Below, piece after piece: positions 16,863 to 25,056 of a stretch of 48,186 nt of DNA (position 1 is the first letter of the stretch; each line of letters starts with the position of its first letter). Source of the DNA: Zoogloeaceae bacterium (lineage in GTDB: Bacteria > Pseudomonadota > Gammaproteobacteria > Burkholderiales > Rhodocyclaceae); NCBI GenBank assembly GCA_031277315.1, contig JAITMP010000008.1, positions 1-48,186 on the forward strand, written 5' to 3'. Below the pieces are notes generated by a model. That model had not been told where the DNA came from, searched no databases, and was given only the letters and a program-made list of their open reading frames with translations. The translations under genes were made by a program, and so were the position numbers.

Positions 16863-17456
16863 ATGGCGGAAACCAGATTAATCAAGAAGTATCCCAATCG
16901 GCGGCTCTACGACACCAAAACGAGCGCCTACATCACGCTCTCCGATGTCAAGGAACTGGTGTTGAAAAGCGAGGAATTCCAGGTCGTCGACGCCAAGAGC
17001 GGAGAAGACCTCACGCGCAGCATCCTGCTCCAGATCATTCTTGAGGAGGAAACCGGCGGCATTCCGATGTTTACCCGTGACCTGCTCTCGCAGATGATCC
17101 GTTTCTACGGCAATGCCATGCAGGGCATGATGGGAAAATATCTCGAAGGCAACATCAAGGCGTTCGCCGACATGCAGGCCAAGCTGCAGGGGCAGGCCCG
17201 CGCCATGTACGGCGAAAACAACCCGGCCAGCCGCGATCTCTGGGCGCAGTTCTTCAATTTTCAAGGCCCCGCCATGCAGAGCATGATGGGCGCTTACATG
17301 GAACAGTCGAAAAACATGTTCATGCAGATGCAGGAACAGATTGAAAACCAGACGCGCAACATGCTCTCCGGTTTCCAGTTCCCGAACTTCACCGCGCCGG
17401 CCGTTAAACCGGCGGACAAAACCGGCGGCGAGCCAACGCCCCCGGCGAAGAAATAG
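16863..17456 (+). CDS. phaR: polyhydroxyalkanoate synthesis repressor PhaR
   Basis: A 197-residue protein with the PHB/PHA accumulation regulator DNA-binding domain at the N-terminus ([21 protein letters not shown], residues about 8-28). Two PHB_acc-type segments follow (ARDLWAQFF..., [22 protein letters not shown]), and then a Pro/Lys-rich tail. PhaR binds both phasin promoters and nascent PHA, lifting repression when granules form. Its position at the end of the pha genes is standard. No phasin gene is in the window. Confidence 0.95.
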   Translation: MAETRLIKKYPNRRLYDTKTSAYITLSDVKELVLKSEEFQVVDAKSGEDLTRSILLQIILEEETGGIPMFTRDLLSQMIRFYGNAMQGMMGKYLEGNIKAFADMQAKLQGQARAMYGENNPASRDLWAQFFNFQGPAMQSMMGAYMEQSKNMFMQMQEQIENQTRNMLSGFQFPNFTAPAVKPADKTGGEPTPPAKK

Positions 17457-17497
17457 GCGCGCGCGGCCCCGTCTCGCTGCCGCGCCGCGCAGACAGC

Positions 17498-18820
17498 ATG
17501 CGCAAGAAAACAGCCGCCCCGCCGCGGGTCGGCTTCGTCTCCCTCGGCTGCCCGAAGGCGCTCGTCGATTGCGAGCAGATTCTGACGCGCTTGCGCGCCG
17601 AGGGTTACGATATCGCGCCGGATTACGCCGGGGCTGATCTGGTGGTGGTGAATACCTGCGGCTTCATCGATGCCGCCGTGGCGGAATCGCTCGACGCCAT
17701 CGGCGAGGCGCTCGACGAGAACGGGCGCGTCATCGTCACCGGCTGTCTCGGCGCGAAGGAAGATGTGGTGCTGGCCGCTCATCCGCGCGTGCTTGCCGTC
17801 ACCGGCCCGCACGCCGCCGAGGACGTGATGCGGGAAGTGCACAGACACTTGCCGAAACCGCATGATCCTTTCTCGGATCTCGTTCCCCCGCAAGGCGTCA
17901 AACTGACGCCGCGCCACTATGCGTATCTGAAGATTGCCGAAGGCTGCAATCATCGCTGCACGTTCTGCATCATCCCTTCGCTGCGCGGCGATCTCGTCAG
18001 CCGGCCTGTCGGCGAGATCATGCGCGAGGCGGAAAATCTCGCCGCCGCCGGCGTGAAGGAATTGCTCATCGTCTCGCAGGACACCAGCGCCTACGGCGTC
18101 GACCTGAAATACCGCACCGGCTTCTGGGGCGGCAAGCCGATCAGGACACGCCTCTACGAACTGGCGCGGGCGCTGGGCGAACTCGGCATCTGGGTGCGCC
18201 TGCACTACGTCTATCCTTATCCGAACGTCGACGATCTGATTCCGCTGATGGCCGAGGGCGCGATCCTGCCCTATCTCGACGCGCCCTTTCAGCACGCCAG
18301 CCCGCGCATCCTCAAGCAGATGAAGCGGCCGGCCAGCGCGGAAAACATGCTGGCGCGCGTGCGCGCTTGGCGCGCCGTCTGCCCGGAGCTGACGATTCGC
18401 AGCACCTTCATCACCGGCTTTCCGGGCGAAACCGAAGAAGATTTTGAACTGCTGCTGCGGTTTCTTGAGGAAGCCCAACTTGATCGCGTCGGCGCTTTCG
18501 CTTATTCGCCGGTGACCGGCGCCGCCGCCAACGCGCTGCCCGGCGCGGTGCCTGAAGCCTTGCGCGAGGAACGGCGCAGCCGCTTGATGGCCGTGCAGGA
18601 AGACATCAGCACCGAGCGTCTGGAGCGCAAAATCGGCCGCGAGATCGAAGTGCTGGTCGATGAAGTCGATGCGGAAGGGGCGGTGGCTCGCAGCCAGGCC
18701 GACGCGCCCGAGATCGACGGCCTGGTGTACATCCCGAACGGGACGCATCTCGCGGTCGGTGAATTTGCCCGCGTGCGCGTGACGGACTGCGACGTGCACG
18801 ATCTCTACGCGCGCGCCTGA
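17498..18820 (+). CDS. rimO: ribosomal protein S12 methylthiotransferase RimO
   Basis: A 440-residue radical-SAM enzyme that methylthiolates the conserved Asp of ribosomal protein S12. The N-terminal UPF0004 domain supplies three cluster Cys ([23 protein letters not shown]). The radical-SAM motif is [10 protein letters not shown] (CxxxCxxC). The C-terminal TRAM domain ends with ...[22 protein letters not shown] and the block ISQDTSAYG-like [11 protein letters not shown] distinguish RimO from MiaB. It starts 41 bases after phaR; co-transcription is possible. Confidence 0.96.
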   Translation: MRKKTAAPPRVGFVSLGCPKALVDCEQILTRLRAEGYDIAPDYAGADLVVVNTCGFIDAAVAESLDAIGEALDENGRVIVTGCLGAKEDVVLAAHPRVLAVTGPHAAEDVMREVHRHLPKPHDPFSDLVPPQGVKLTPRHYAYLKIAEGCNHRCTFCIIPSLRGDLVSRPVGEIMREAENLAAAGVKELLIVSQDTSAYGVDLKYRTGFWGGKPIRTRLYELARALGELGIWVRLHYVYPYPNVDDLIPLMAEGAILPYLDAPFQHASPRILKQMKRPASAENMLARVRAWRAVCPELTIRSTFITGFPGETEEDFELLLRFLEEAQLDRVGAFAYSPVTGAAANALPGAVPEALREERRSRLMAVQEDISTERLERKIGREIEVLVDEVDAEGAVARSQADAPEIDGLVYIPNGTHLAVGEFARVRVTDCDVHDLYARA

Positions 18821-18823
18821 TTC

Positions 18824-19777
18824 ATGTCTGCCCTGCCTGCCACATCCGTCATTCCCGCCGCCCGCAAGCCAACGATCGGCCTCGTGCTGGGCAGCGGCTC
18901 GGCGCGCGGCTGGGCGCACATCGGCGTCATCCGCGCGCTGGCTGAGGCAGGCATCGTGCCCGACATCGTTTGTGGCTGCTCCATCGGCGCTTTCGTCGGT
19001 GCCGTTTATGCTGATGGGGATATCGAAAAACTGGAAAGCTGGGTTTCCGCCCTGACCTGGAAAGATGTCGTCTCGCTGCTCGATATGAGTTTGACGAGCG
19101 GCCTCATCAAGGGCGAAAAACTGATCCAGTTCTTCGAGCGGCATTTCGTCAATCGTGATTTCCACGACCTCGGCTTGCCCTTCGCCGTCGTCGCCACCGA
19201 CTTGGCCACCGGGCGGGAGCGCTGGCTGCGCGAAGGCAACGTCGCCCAGGCCGTGCGCGCCTCGATTGCGATACCGGGATTGTTCACGCCGGTCGCTTAC
19301 GAAAACGGTTATCTCGTCGATGGCGGGCTGGTGAATCCGATTCCCGTCTCGCTGTGCCGTGCGCTCGGCGCGGATGTCGTGATTGCCGTCGATCTGTGCG
19401 CCGATGTCGTCGGCAGCGCGCTCAAGCAGCCGGTGATCGAGGAGGAAAGCGAAGCGGGCTGGACGCGCCGGATACTGGCGCGTTTCGGCAAGACGCCGGC
19501 GGAGGGCGAAACCGCGCGCCTGCCTTCGCTCGTCAGCGTCGTTGCCACCGGCATTCACATCATGCAGGTGCGCATCGCGCGCAGCCGCTTGGCCGGCGAG
19601 CCGGCCGATGTGCTGATCGCGCCTCGCCTCGCCCGGATCGGCCCGCTGGATTACCATCGCGGCGTGGAAGCCATCGCCGAAGGGCGGGCGGCGGTCGAGC
19701 GCATGCGCCACGTCATCGAGGCGATGCCGGGCTTGAAGAACGGAAACGGGAGCGGGAACGGAAACGGAGCGGCATGA
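18824..19777 (+). CDS. patatin-like phospholipase (RssA-like)
   Basis: A 317-residue patatin-fold acyl hydrolase. The oxyanion-hole motif GSGSARGWAHIGV (about 23-35), the nucleophile elbow GCSIG (Ser about 53) and the catalytic Asp in VDGGLVNPIP (about 166) are all present. The family includes E. coli RssA; the substrate is unknown. It lacks a signal peptide. The C-terminus ends in a low-complexity GNGSGNGNG tail made by tandem aacgga/aacggg units. It starts three bases after rimO, and its stop overlaps the next start (ATGA). Confidence 0.88.
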   Translation: MSALPATSVIPAARKPTIGLVLGSGSARGWAHIGVIRALAEAGIVPDIVCGCSIGAFVGAVYADGDIEKLESWVSALTWKDVVSLLDMSLTSGLIKGEKLIQFFERHFVNRDFHDLGLPFAVVATDLATGRERWLREGNVAQAVRASIAIPGLFTPVAYENGYLVDGGLVNPIPVSLCRALGADVVIAVDLCADVVGSALKQPVIEEESEAGWTRRILARFGKTPAEGETARLPSLVSVVATGIHIMQVRIARSRLAGEPADVLIAPRLARIGPLDYHRGVEAIAEGRAAVERMRHVIEAMPGLKNGNGSGNGNGAA

Positions 19778-21183
19778 ACGCGGCGGATATTTCTGAACGA
19801 CTGGCGGGCATCGTCGGCGCGCGCAACGTCGCCACCGGCGCCGAAGCCGCGCCGCATCTTGTCGACTGGCGCCGCCGTTACAGCGGCGAAGCGCGTTGCG
19901 TCGTCAAACCGGCGTCGACGGCGGAAGTCGCCGCCGTGGTGGCGTTCTGCGCCGAAGCGCGCATCCCGATGGTGCCGCAGGGCGGCAACACCGGGCTGGT
20001 CGGCGGCGCCACGCCGCGACGGGACGGCGATGAAATTGTCATCAACCTCTCGCGCATGAAACGCATCCGCGAGATCGACATCGCCAACGACACGCTGACC
20101 GCCGAAGCCGGTTGCCTGCTGGCCGAAGTGCAGGCGGCGGCGGCGGATGCGGGCAGACTGTTCCCGTTGTCGCTGGCGTCGGAAGGCAGTTGCGAGATCG
20201 GCGGCAATTTGTCCACCAACGCTGGCGGCACGGCGGTGCTGCGCTACGGCAACATGCGCGAACTGACGCTGGGTCTGGAAGCGGTGCTGCCCGATGGCCG
20301 CGTCTGGCACGGCTTGCGCGGGCTGCGCAAGGACAACACCGGCTACGATCTGAAACACCTTTTCATCGGTGCCGAAGGCACGCTCGGCATCATCACCGCC
20401 GCGGTGCTGAAACTGTTTCCGCTGCCGCGCCGGCACGCCACGGCTTGGCTGGCGCTGCGCGATCCGGCCGCCGCCGTGGCGCTGCTCTCGCGCTTGCGCG
20501 GCGTCTGCGGCGAGCGCCTCGCCGGCTTCGAGATCATTGGCCGTCCGGCGCTGGAACTGATGTTGAAGCACATCCCCGGCGCGCGCGATCCGTTTGCCGC
20601 CGCCTCGCCCTGGTATGTGCTGGTTGAACTCGCCGATACATTGGCGGAGTCCGATCCATCCGGCATGCTGGAAACCCTTCTCGGCGTTGAGATCGAAGCG
20701 GGCCGGGTGACGGATGCCGCCGTGGCGCAAGACCTGGCCCAGCGGCAGACGTTCTGGCAATTGCGCGAACAGATCTCCGAAGCGCAGCGCATCGAAGGCA
20801 TCAGTATCAAGCACGACATCGCTGTCCCGGTGTCGCGCATCGCCGAATTCATCGCCCGCGCCGACGCGGCGCTCGCCCGCGCTTTCCCCGCCGCGCGCAT
20901 CGTCACGTTTGGGCACATCGGCGACGGCAACCTGCACTACAACCTGTCGCGCCGGGAGGTGGCGGCGAATGCCGAACTGATCGCCCGCGCGCCGGAAGTC
21001 AACCGTATCGTGCACGACATCGTTGCCGAACTCGGCGGCTCCATCTCCGCCGAACACGGGCTGGGACAACTCAAGCGAAGCGAAATCCTCCGCTACAAAA
21101 GCGCCGTCGAAATGGATCTGATGCGCGCCGTCAAGCAGGCGCTCGACCCGCACGGGCTGATGAATCCGGGCAAGGTGCTGTGA
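19774..21183 (+). CDS. FAD-linked oxidase (D-2-hydroxyacid / D-lactate dehydrogenase type)
   Basis: A 469-residue flavoprotein. Residues about 35-220 form the PCMH-type FAD domain (PQGGNTGLVGGATP, SEGSCEIGGNLSTNAGG, IGAEGTLGIIT). Residues about 225-469 form the FAD-oxidase C domain (FGHIGDGNLHYN, SAEHGLGQLKR). The pattern is that of the D-2-hydroxyglutarate/D-lactate dehydrogenase group. The exact hydroxyacid cannot be told. The ATG at 19774 overlaps the patatin stop by four bases. It ends just before the tRNA operon. Confidence 0.88.
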   Translation: MNAADISERLAGIVGARNVATGAEAAPHLVDWRRRYSGEARCVVKPASTAEVAAVVAFCAEARIPMVPQGGNTGLVGGATPRRDGDEIVINLSRMKRIREIDIANDTLTAEAGCLLAEVQAAAADAGRLFPLSLASEGSCEIGGNLSTNAGGTAVLRYGNMRELTLGLEAVLPDGRVWHGLRGLRKDNTGYDLKHLFIGAEGTLGIITAAVLKLFPLPRRHATAWLALRDPAAAVALLSRLRGVCGERLAGFEIIGRPALELMLKHIPGARDPFAAASPWYVLVELADTLAESDPSGMLETLLGVEIEAGRVTDAAVAQDLAQRQTFWQLREQISEAQRIEGISIKHDIAVPVSRIAEFIARADAALARAFPAARIVTFGHIGDGNLHYNLSRREVAANAELIARAPEVNRIVHDIVAELGGSISAEHGLGQLKRSEILRYKSAVEMDLMRAVKQALDPHGLMNPGKVL

Positions 21184-21194
21184 GTTTTGCAGGG

Positions 21195-21223
21195 TTTACA
21201 AGCACTGGGGCGCTACGTATAAT
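21195..21223 (+). promoter_or_regulatory. strong promoter of the tRNA-Ala/tRNA-Glu operon
   Basis: TTTACA (21195-21200), 17 bases, then a perfect TATAAT (21218-21223). The GC-rich discriminator gcgcgc just after the -10 is typical of stringently controlled stable-RNA promoters. Confidence 0.88.
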
Positions 21224-21237
21224 GCGCGCTCCTCTGT

Positions 21238-21313
<76 letters not shown>

Positions 21314-21345
21314 CGTGACACTTAAGACTTTCGAGTCATTCTCGG

Positions 21346-21421
21346 GTCCCCATCGTCTAGAGGCCTAGGACATCGCCCTTTCACGGCGGTAACCGGGGTT
21401 CGAATCCCCGTGGGGACGCCA
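21346..21421 (+). tRNA. tRNA-Glu (anticodon TTC)
   Basis: A 76-base cloverleaf. The acceptor GTCCCC pairs with GGGGAC, the anticodon region is ccctttcacgg (TTC), the T-arm is ccggggttcgaatccccg, and CCA is encoded. It lies 32 bases after tRNA-Ala. A gene-poor, repeat-rich accessory stretch starts immediately after its 3' end, the usual position for integrated elements. Confidence 0.96.
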
Positions 21422-21603
21422 ATACTGCGCTTGCTGCCTAATCCTTTGGCAATCGGCGCCAGCACCAGTGAATTCAGAGAAACGCCCCCTGTCTTGGCGC
21501 GGGTGGTCGCCTTGCATGAATGGATTTGGGAACGCGGGCAATGACGCCCGTTGCCGGGCAGGTGTAGGCGCACCCTGAAAGTCTGCCGCTGGAGGACGGC
21601 GGG

Positions 21604-21732
21604 GAAAGCGCCTTGTTGTGCGGCGGAGAAGAAGGTCAAGTGAATACGGCTTTTCGTTGCAATATGGGCTGTTCCGTGGTGTCGAACTGTTGATGTTGGG
21701 CTTCGGCTTCGCTCAGCCCAACCTATCGGGCT
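21604..21732. repeat. long duplicated flank A (copy 1) with a palindromic core
   Basis: 129 bases shared with 24567-24697 (131 bases): both begin gaaagcgccttgttgtg and end ctcagcccaacctatcgggct. The last 40 bases are a hairpin, ttgggcttcg...cgctcagcccaa. The stretch between tRNA-Glu and here (21422-21603) holds no gene I can support. Confidence 0.85.
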
Positions 21733-21824
21733 TGGTCGAGCGTGCCCTTGATGTCCTTGAATGCCCCGATGGCCGCGCCGACCGACGCGCCGAACGAGAT
21801 GCCAAGTGCGAGTTCAGAGGGCAT
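21723..21824 (-). pseudogene. 5' fragment of a phage tail tape-measure-like gene
   Basis: A 33-codon frame starting MPSELALGISFGASVGAAIG, preceded by an aagga site eight bases upstream. The style (LALGI-GASVGAAI-FK-IK-TL) is that of tape-measure protein N-termini of Mu- or P2-like phages. It is cut by duplicated flank A, whose first bases on this strand (aagcccgataggtt) provide the stop codon. It looks like a phage remnant broken by a repeat insertion. The match is by eye, hence the modest confidence. Confidence 0.35.
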
Positions 21825-21863
21825 TGGTGTTATCCTTTGGTAGTGCGATCAGGGAGAGACGGA

Positions 21864-22121
21864 ATGAGCGAACCCGATATTGTTCTTGACATGTTTGATG
21901 TCGATACGAGCGCGCTGCTTGGGGTTTCGTCGATCATGGGATTCGTCGGCCTGTGGATATGGACCGGACATTTCCTTGTCTCGGCGCTGCTTGCGCCGTT
22001 CGCGGGCGGCGCCATTGCCATGGGGTTGTGGGCGTTGTGGATTGCCTTGCTGGTCGTGGCTGGGGTGACGCGGTTCCTGTCCTTCATTGCGGCCAGTTGG
22101 GCTTCACTGCGCTTAGCCTAA
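21864..22121 (+). CDS. small membrane protein of unknown function
   Basis: 85 codons from an ATG preceded by an excellent agggagag site. Two hydrophobic helices lie at about residues 20-38 and 42-70 (FVGLWIWTGHFLVSALLAPFAGG, MGLWALWIALLVVAGV). I do not recognise the family; size and topology recall phage-borne holin-like or accessory membrane proteins. The last nine codons are supplied by a palindromic repeat (22097-22134), so the original C-terminus may have been lost. Confidence 0.5.
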   Translation: MSEPDIVLDMFDVDTSALLGVSSIMGFVGLWIWTGHFLVSALLAPFAGGAIAMGLWALWIALLVVAGVTRFLSFIAASWASLRLA

Positions 22122-22134
22122 CCTATCGGGCTTG
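22097..22134. repeat. degenerate copy of the ttgggcttc...cctaacctatcgggctt repeat
   Basis: gttgggcttcactgcgctta is followed by gcctaacctatcgggctt, matching the core of flank A with a few changes. It supplies the 3' end of the frame at 21864-22121 and, on the other strand, the end of the frame at 22113-22511. Confidence 0.65.
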
Positions 22135-22511
22135 AGCGGCTCGGCCGCGCGCTCGCCGCGCGCGGCCATGTCACGGCTGCGCGCATCGGCAGCGTGCGCC
22201 ATGGCGTCAAGGGATCGCTGACGGACGCCATCGCGCTGCCGAACCTTGGCCAGCTTTTTAGCACTTCCGGCGGCGCCATTATGGGTAGCGGTAACATCCG
22301 CCGTGGATTCACCCCGCGCCCGCACCTGGTTGTCTTCCCCCTCGCTTGCCTTGCGCTGGTGATCCCTGATCTTGAGCAGGATCACGCCGACGATCAACGC
22401 GCCGGCCATAAATAAAATTTCCGGATAGATTGTCACCAGCACCACGATGATTGCCATGATGATCAGCATGGCGAGACCGGTAGCCAAACCGTTGATGATG
22501 GCGTTGATCAT
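22113..22511 (-). CDS. hypothetical membrane protein, possibly chimeric
   Basis: 132 codons. The N-terminal half has two hydrophobic helices (about residues 5-28 and 33-46: AMLIIMAIIVVLVTIYPEIL, MAGALIVGVILL). The C-terminal half is polar and basic, with a coiled-coil look (KKLAKVRQRDGVRQRSLDAM), and could be a leftover of a tape-measure gene. The frame ends inside the repeat at 22097-22134. I cannot name a family. It may be a remnant rather than a working gene. Confidence 0.4.
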   Translation of the reverse strand: MINAIINGLATGLAMLIIMAIIVVLVTIYPEILFMAGALIVGVILLKIRDHQRKASEGEDNQVRARGESTADVTATHNGAAGSAKKLAKVRQRDGVRQRSLDAMAHAADARSRDMAARGERAAEPLKPDRLG

Positions 22512-22518
22512 GCTATCC

Positions 22519-22727
22519 AGCCCGCGTAGGTTGGGCTGAGCATGGCGAAGCCCAACGTGTGAGGTAAAACAAAGCTGCGGCGCTTATTGTTCGCTGTGGA
22601 CGGAAGGCGTCATGGGTCATGGTTATCGCGGTTGTCTGGCTCCGGTTCGGTTTCGCGTTCGACTTCGATGTATTCACCTTCGAGAATCACCGGGTTGTTG
22701 CGCGTTTGTTCGGGCGGGTTGCCGCTG
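22519..22727. repeat. long duplicated flank B (copy 1)
   Basis: 209 bases colinear, without gaps, with 25398-25606 and over 90 percent identical by eye. It begins with an inverted copy of the ttgggc/gcccaa palindrome (taggttgggctgagc...gaagcccaacgt) and continues into the 3' part of a small membrane-protein gene that is complete only in copy 2. Confidence 0.88.
22610..22727 (-). pseudogene. 3' fragment of the small membrane-protein gene at 25489-25743
   Basis: On the minus strand this stretch encodes NPPEQTRNNPVILEGEYIEV and an acidic tail, nearly identical to the C-terminal 35 residues of the complete gene at 25489-25743. The membrane-spanning N-terminal part is missing and replaced by the end of hicB. 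It is therefore a truncated copy left by duplication. Confidence 0.75.
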
Positions 22728-22745
22728 TGAGGTGGCGACATGAGA

Positions 22746-23159
22746 CTATTCAAACGAGAGAACCAGCCGTTTCCCCAGCGCGGCGGCGGCGCGGTCGAGC
22801 GATTTGAGCGACGGCCAATGCTTCGGGTCTTCGAGACGGCGCGCCGACGGCCAGGATGTTTGCAGCACACGCGCAAGATCGGCCAGGCTGGTTTCGCCGC
22901 GTGCGCGGCGAACGAGCAAGGCCGCCTGCGTTTTGGCGTCCGGCGCAATGTAGCGCGCGCCCGGCGCGTGCGGGGTCGGCGCGGGAATGTCATGCACATC
23001 CTCGAGCTTGATGTCGAGCATGACGGAGAGCACTTCGACCGCGTTAAACAGGGCTTCCTCCGCGGTTTCCCCTTCCGTGAAAATATCGGGAAAGTCGATG
23101 AACTGCACGAAGAAGCCGCCGGCTTGTTCCTCGATGGTTGCGGGATAACGGATGTCCAT
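22746..23159 (-). CDS. hicB: HicB-family antitoxin
   Basis: 137 residues. The N-terminal partial-RNase-H-like HicB fold is YPATIEEQAGGFFVQFIDFPDIFTEGETAEEAL..., with the typical F-DFPD-FT-G-T-EEA signature. It is followed by a C-terminal helix-turn-helix region (about 85-135: LADLARVLQTSWPSARRLED). HicB neutralises the mRNA interferase HicA and represses the operon. An aagga site precedes the ATG. hicA lies immediately upstream with a 10-base gap. Confidence 0.88.
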   Translation of the reverse strand: MDIRYPATIEEQAGGFFVQFIDFPDIFTEGETAEEALFNAVEVLSVMLDIKLEDVHDIPAPTPHAPGARYIAPDAKTQAALLVRRARGETSLADLARVLQTSWPSARRLEDPKHWPSLKSLDRAAAALGKRLVLSFE

Positions 23160-23169
23160 GTCAATGTCC

Positions 23170-23415
23170 TTATTTCAATTTGATACCGGCCTGCCGTTCA
23201 ATGGAGGCCAGCGTTCCCGGTTTCAGGTCGCGATGACCGTGCACCGGCACGGGAACGATCCGGGCGCCATCTGCGCTGACCATGACGTGATGACTGCCGC
23301 TGATGCGCCGCAGCCGCCAGCCGGCGGCTTTCAGTTTTGAGATGACCGTTTTCCCGTCTATGGATTCATTATATATCTTTTTTGATATATTGCGATGACG
23401 ATTCCCCACCCGCAT
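23170..23415 (-). CDS. hicA: HicA-family mRNA interferase toxin, start codon possibly damaged
   Basis: The conserved part is GKTVISKLKAAGWRLRRISG, then SHHVMVSADGARIVPVPVHGHRDLKPGTL, i.e. a complete HicA double-stranded-RNA-binding-like fold with the catalytic His in GSHHVM. The expected start, M-E-S-I-D-G-K, is not there: the DNA reads ATG AAT CCA TAG, and only the next frame reads ESIDGK. The coordinates use the first in-frame ATG (23415), which adds about 18 unusual residues. One missing G after the ATG would explain the data, so the gene may be inactive. Confidence 0.7.
   Translation of the reverse strand: MRVGNRHRNISKKIYNESIDGKTVISKLKAAGWRLRRISGSHHVMVSADGARIVPVPVHGHRDLKPGTLASIERQAGIKLK
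23371..23390. promoter_or_regulatory. AT-rich inverted repeat at the hicAB promoter
   Basis: ATATATC and GATATAT flank six T. On the hicA strand tataat lies directly before the ATG. It is a candidate HicB operator and -10 region; the surrounding DNA is far more AT-rich than the window average. Confidence 0.5.
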
Positions 23416-23508
23416 CCCGACTACGATTTGAGCGTCGACGGCGAGAACATCACGGCCAGCCTGCGCGGGCGGGCAGAGCTTACCCGGAGATTCCCTGCGC
23501 GGTCTTAG
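23395..23508 (+). pseudogene. 5' fragment of a phage late-control D (gpD/baseplate hub) gene
   Basis: 37 codons, beginning MTIPHPHPDYDLSVDGENIT and then ASLRGR. The pattern PDY-L-VDG-ITA-LR-R is that of the N-terminus of phage P2 gpD and its Mu-like relatives. It stops early, with no continuation in any frame that I can follow. It lies opposite the 5' region of hicA. Confidence 0.4.
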
Positions 23509-23804
23509 GCTGGAAGCCAGACTCCCGAAACTGAACCCGTCCTGCACCCCCAGCGCGTTCACAATCACTTGGCCGGCCAGATTGGAGACGGCGGCAGCGG
23601 CCATCGTCCCGGAAATCTTGCTCCCCCGGTAGGCGTCGAATTTCTGGCAGGTATAGTGGTGATACGCCGGTCGGCGGGAGGCAAACGCCACTGATTGGCG
23701 ATATGGGTCATCCCGTGGCGTCAGGATTTTGATGTTGGGCTTCACTATACTCAGTCCAGCCCCGCTCGCTTTCCCAAACGCTTGGGTTTTGTTATCATTC
23801 ACAC

Positions 23805-24053
23805 ATGCCAACTATTTACCGATTGGGTAGCTTGCGTGTGGTCATCTATCCGAACGATCATCGGCCCGCGCACGTCCACATCAAAGGGCAAAGCGGTGAA
23901 GCAGTGTTCATTCTTCACTGCCCCGATGGCCCGCCGGCACTACGCGAAAGCTACGGCTTCGATCGCCCCGATCTGGGGCGTATCAAGGATGCCTTGGCGG
24001 TTGTACTGTCCGCTTTATGTAATGAATGGAGGAATATTCATGGGCATTACTGA
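23805..24053 (+). CDS. DUF4160 protein (putative TA-type partner)
   Basis: 82 residues: MPTIYRLGSLRVVIYPNDHR, then PAHVHIKGQSGEAVFIL, the DUF4160 signature with its HRPAHVHI motif. These small proteins are usually paired with a DUF2442 protein, as here, and are often listed among candidate toxin-antitoxin systems, although no mechanism is established. It overlaps the DUF2442 gene by 14 bases. Confidence 0.85.
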   Translation: MPTIYRLGSLRVVIYPNDHRPAHVHIKGQSGEAVFILHCPDGPPALRESYGFDRPDLGRIKDALAVVLSALCNEWRNIHGHY

Positions 24054-24456
24054 ACGTGAATTCCAGCAAGCCGAAACCAACATGCAGGCGCTACGCGATG
24101 CAGGACATGCCATATCCGCTCGCTATGACCGCCGTAGTTCGCGTGTCGTTATCGGCCTGAATACTGGTGTGCAGATCGCTTTCCCGGCCCGGTTGGCTGA
24201 AGGGCTGACCGGGGCATCTGCTGACGATCTGGCGGAAATTGAAATCAGTCCGGCAGGGTTAGGACTTTACTGGCCGCGCCTTGATGCAGACGTGTATGTT
24301 CCCGCACTCCTGCAAGGTATTTTTGGCTCAAAGAACTGGATGGCGAGCCGCCTTGGCGCGGTAGGCGGCGCGGTGCGCTCAGCGGCAAAAGCCGCCGCGT
24401 CGCGTGAAAATGGTCGCAAGGGCGGTCGTCCGCGCAAAATGGCTGCGGGCGGATGA
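24040..24456 (+). CDS. DUF2442 protein, partner of DUF4160
   Basis: 138 residues. The DUF2442 domain covers about 25-100 (ARYDRRSSRVVIGLNTGVQIAFP, then ISPAGLGLYWPRLDADVYVPALLQGIFG). A basic, Ala-rich C-terminus (AAKAAASRENGRKGGRPRK) probably contacts nucleic acid. The ATG at 24040 has a ggagg site seven bases upstream and overlaps the end of the DUF4160 frame, so the two are coupled. The basic tail favours the DNA-binding, antitoxin-like role for this partner, by inference. Confidence 0.85.
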   Translation: MGITEREFQQAETNMQALRDAGHAISARYDRRSSRVVIGLNTGVQIAFPARLAEGLTGASADDLAEIEISPAGLGLYWPRLDADVYVPALLQGIFGSKNWMASRLGAVGGAVRSAAKAAASRENGRKGGRPRKMAAGG

Positions 24457-24566
24457 ACAATGCTCTTTGCGAATGTGGCAGTCGTTTCTGTCAATACAGG
24501 ACGGCGCCTTGGTTGCCGTATGTGTCGCGGGCATAGCAGATAGTCACCCCCCGTTGGCTACAGCAG

Positions 24567-24697
24567 GAAAGCGCCTTGTTGTGTAGTGGAGAGGAAAGTT
24601 AGGCGAAGACGGCGTTTTTCGCTGCAATATGGGCCGTTCCGTGGTGTCGAACTGTTGATGTTGGGCTTCGGCTTCGCTCAGCCCAACCTATCGGGCT
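24567..24697. repeat. long duplicated flank A (copy 2) with a palindromic core
   Basis: 131 bases matching 21604-21732, with scattered substitutions and a small indel. The palindromic 3' part (ttgggcttcggcttcgctca...) is identical in both copies, the 5' part less so. Confidence 0.85.
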
Positions 24698-25056
24698 GGC
24701 CGCACTTTGCGTAACAGGCCGTTATGTTAAATGGCGAAGCCATTTACCCCGTAGCGATTGCCAAGACCGGGTGGGTTCAATGCCCAACCGGGCTTGTGCT
24801 CGTGACACTCGCGCCACCGGCGCCTATCTATTGATGACCTTGCGCCAGCAAAGCCCAGTGCGCCGTGGCAAAGATGCGGCACGGGGTTTTGCTCATGCCG
24901 ACAAGGGCTTGCCGCCCATCACGGCACGGTGCCGCATCTGGTGCGTGCCGCGCCAACCTCACGTGTAGACTCGCTTTACGCGCACCTCCGTGCTGCGGCC
25001 CTTTATCTTGAATTCCCGGTTTATGCCCATCAGGAAACTGGACACCAAGGTAACTG
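24698..25056. other. gene-free stretch between flank A copy 2 and the next gene
   Basis: About 360 bases in which I find no convincing gene. A small palindrome (aaatggcgaagccattt, about 24728) is present. The open frames here lack ribosome-binding sites and family character. Confidence 0.5.

Noticed and set aside
21322-21639. An open frame over tRNA-Glu, with GIRTPVTAVKG-like text
   Set aside because: That peptide is the well-known false translation of tRNA sequence. The upstream part has no support.
22610-23164. A 184-codon frame covering hicB and the flank-B tail
   Set aside because: hicB is read in another frame with clear family features. This longer frame only joins the tail of a truncated gene to out-of-frame hicB DNA; I kept the tail as a pseudogene fragment.
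24771-24968. A 65-codon frame between flank A copy 2 and 25057
   Set aside because: No ribosome-binding site, no family character, and biased composition; treated as non-coding.
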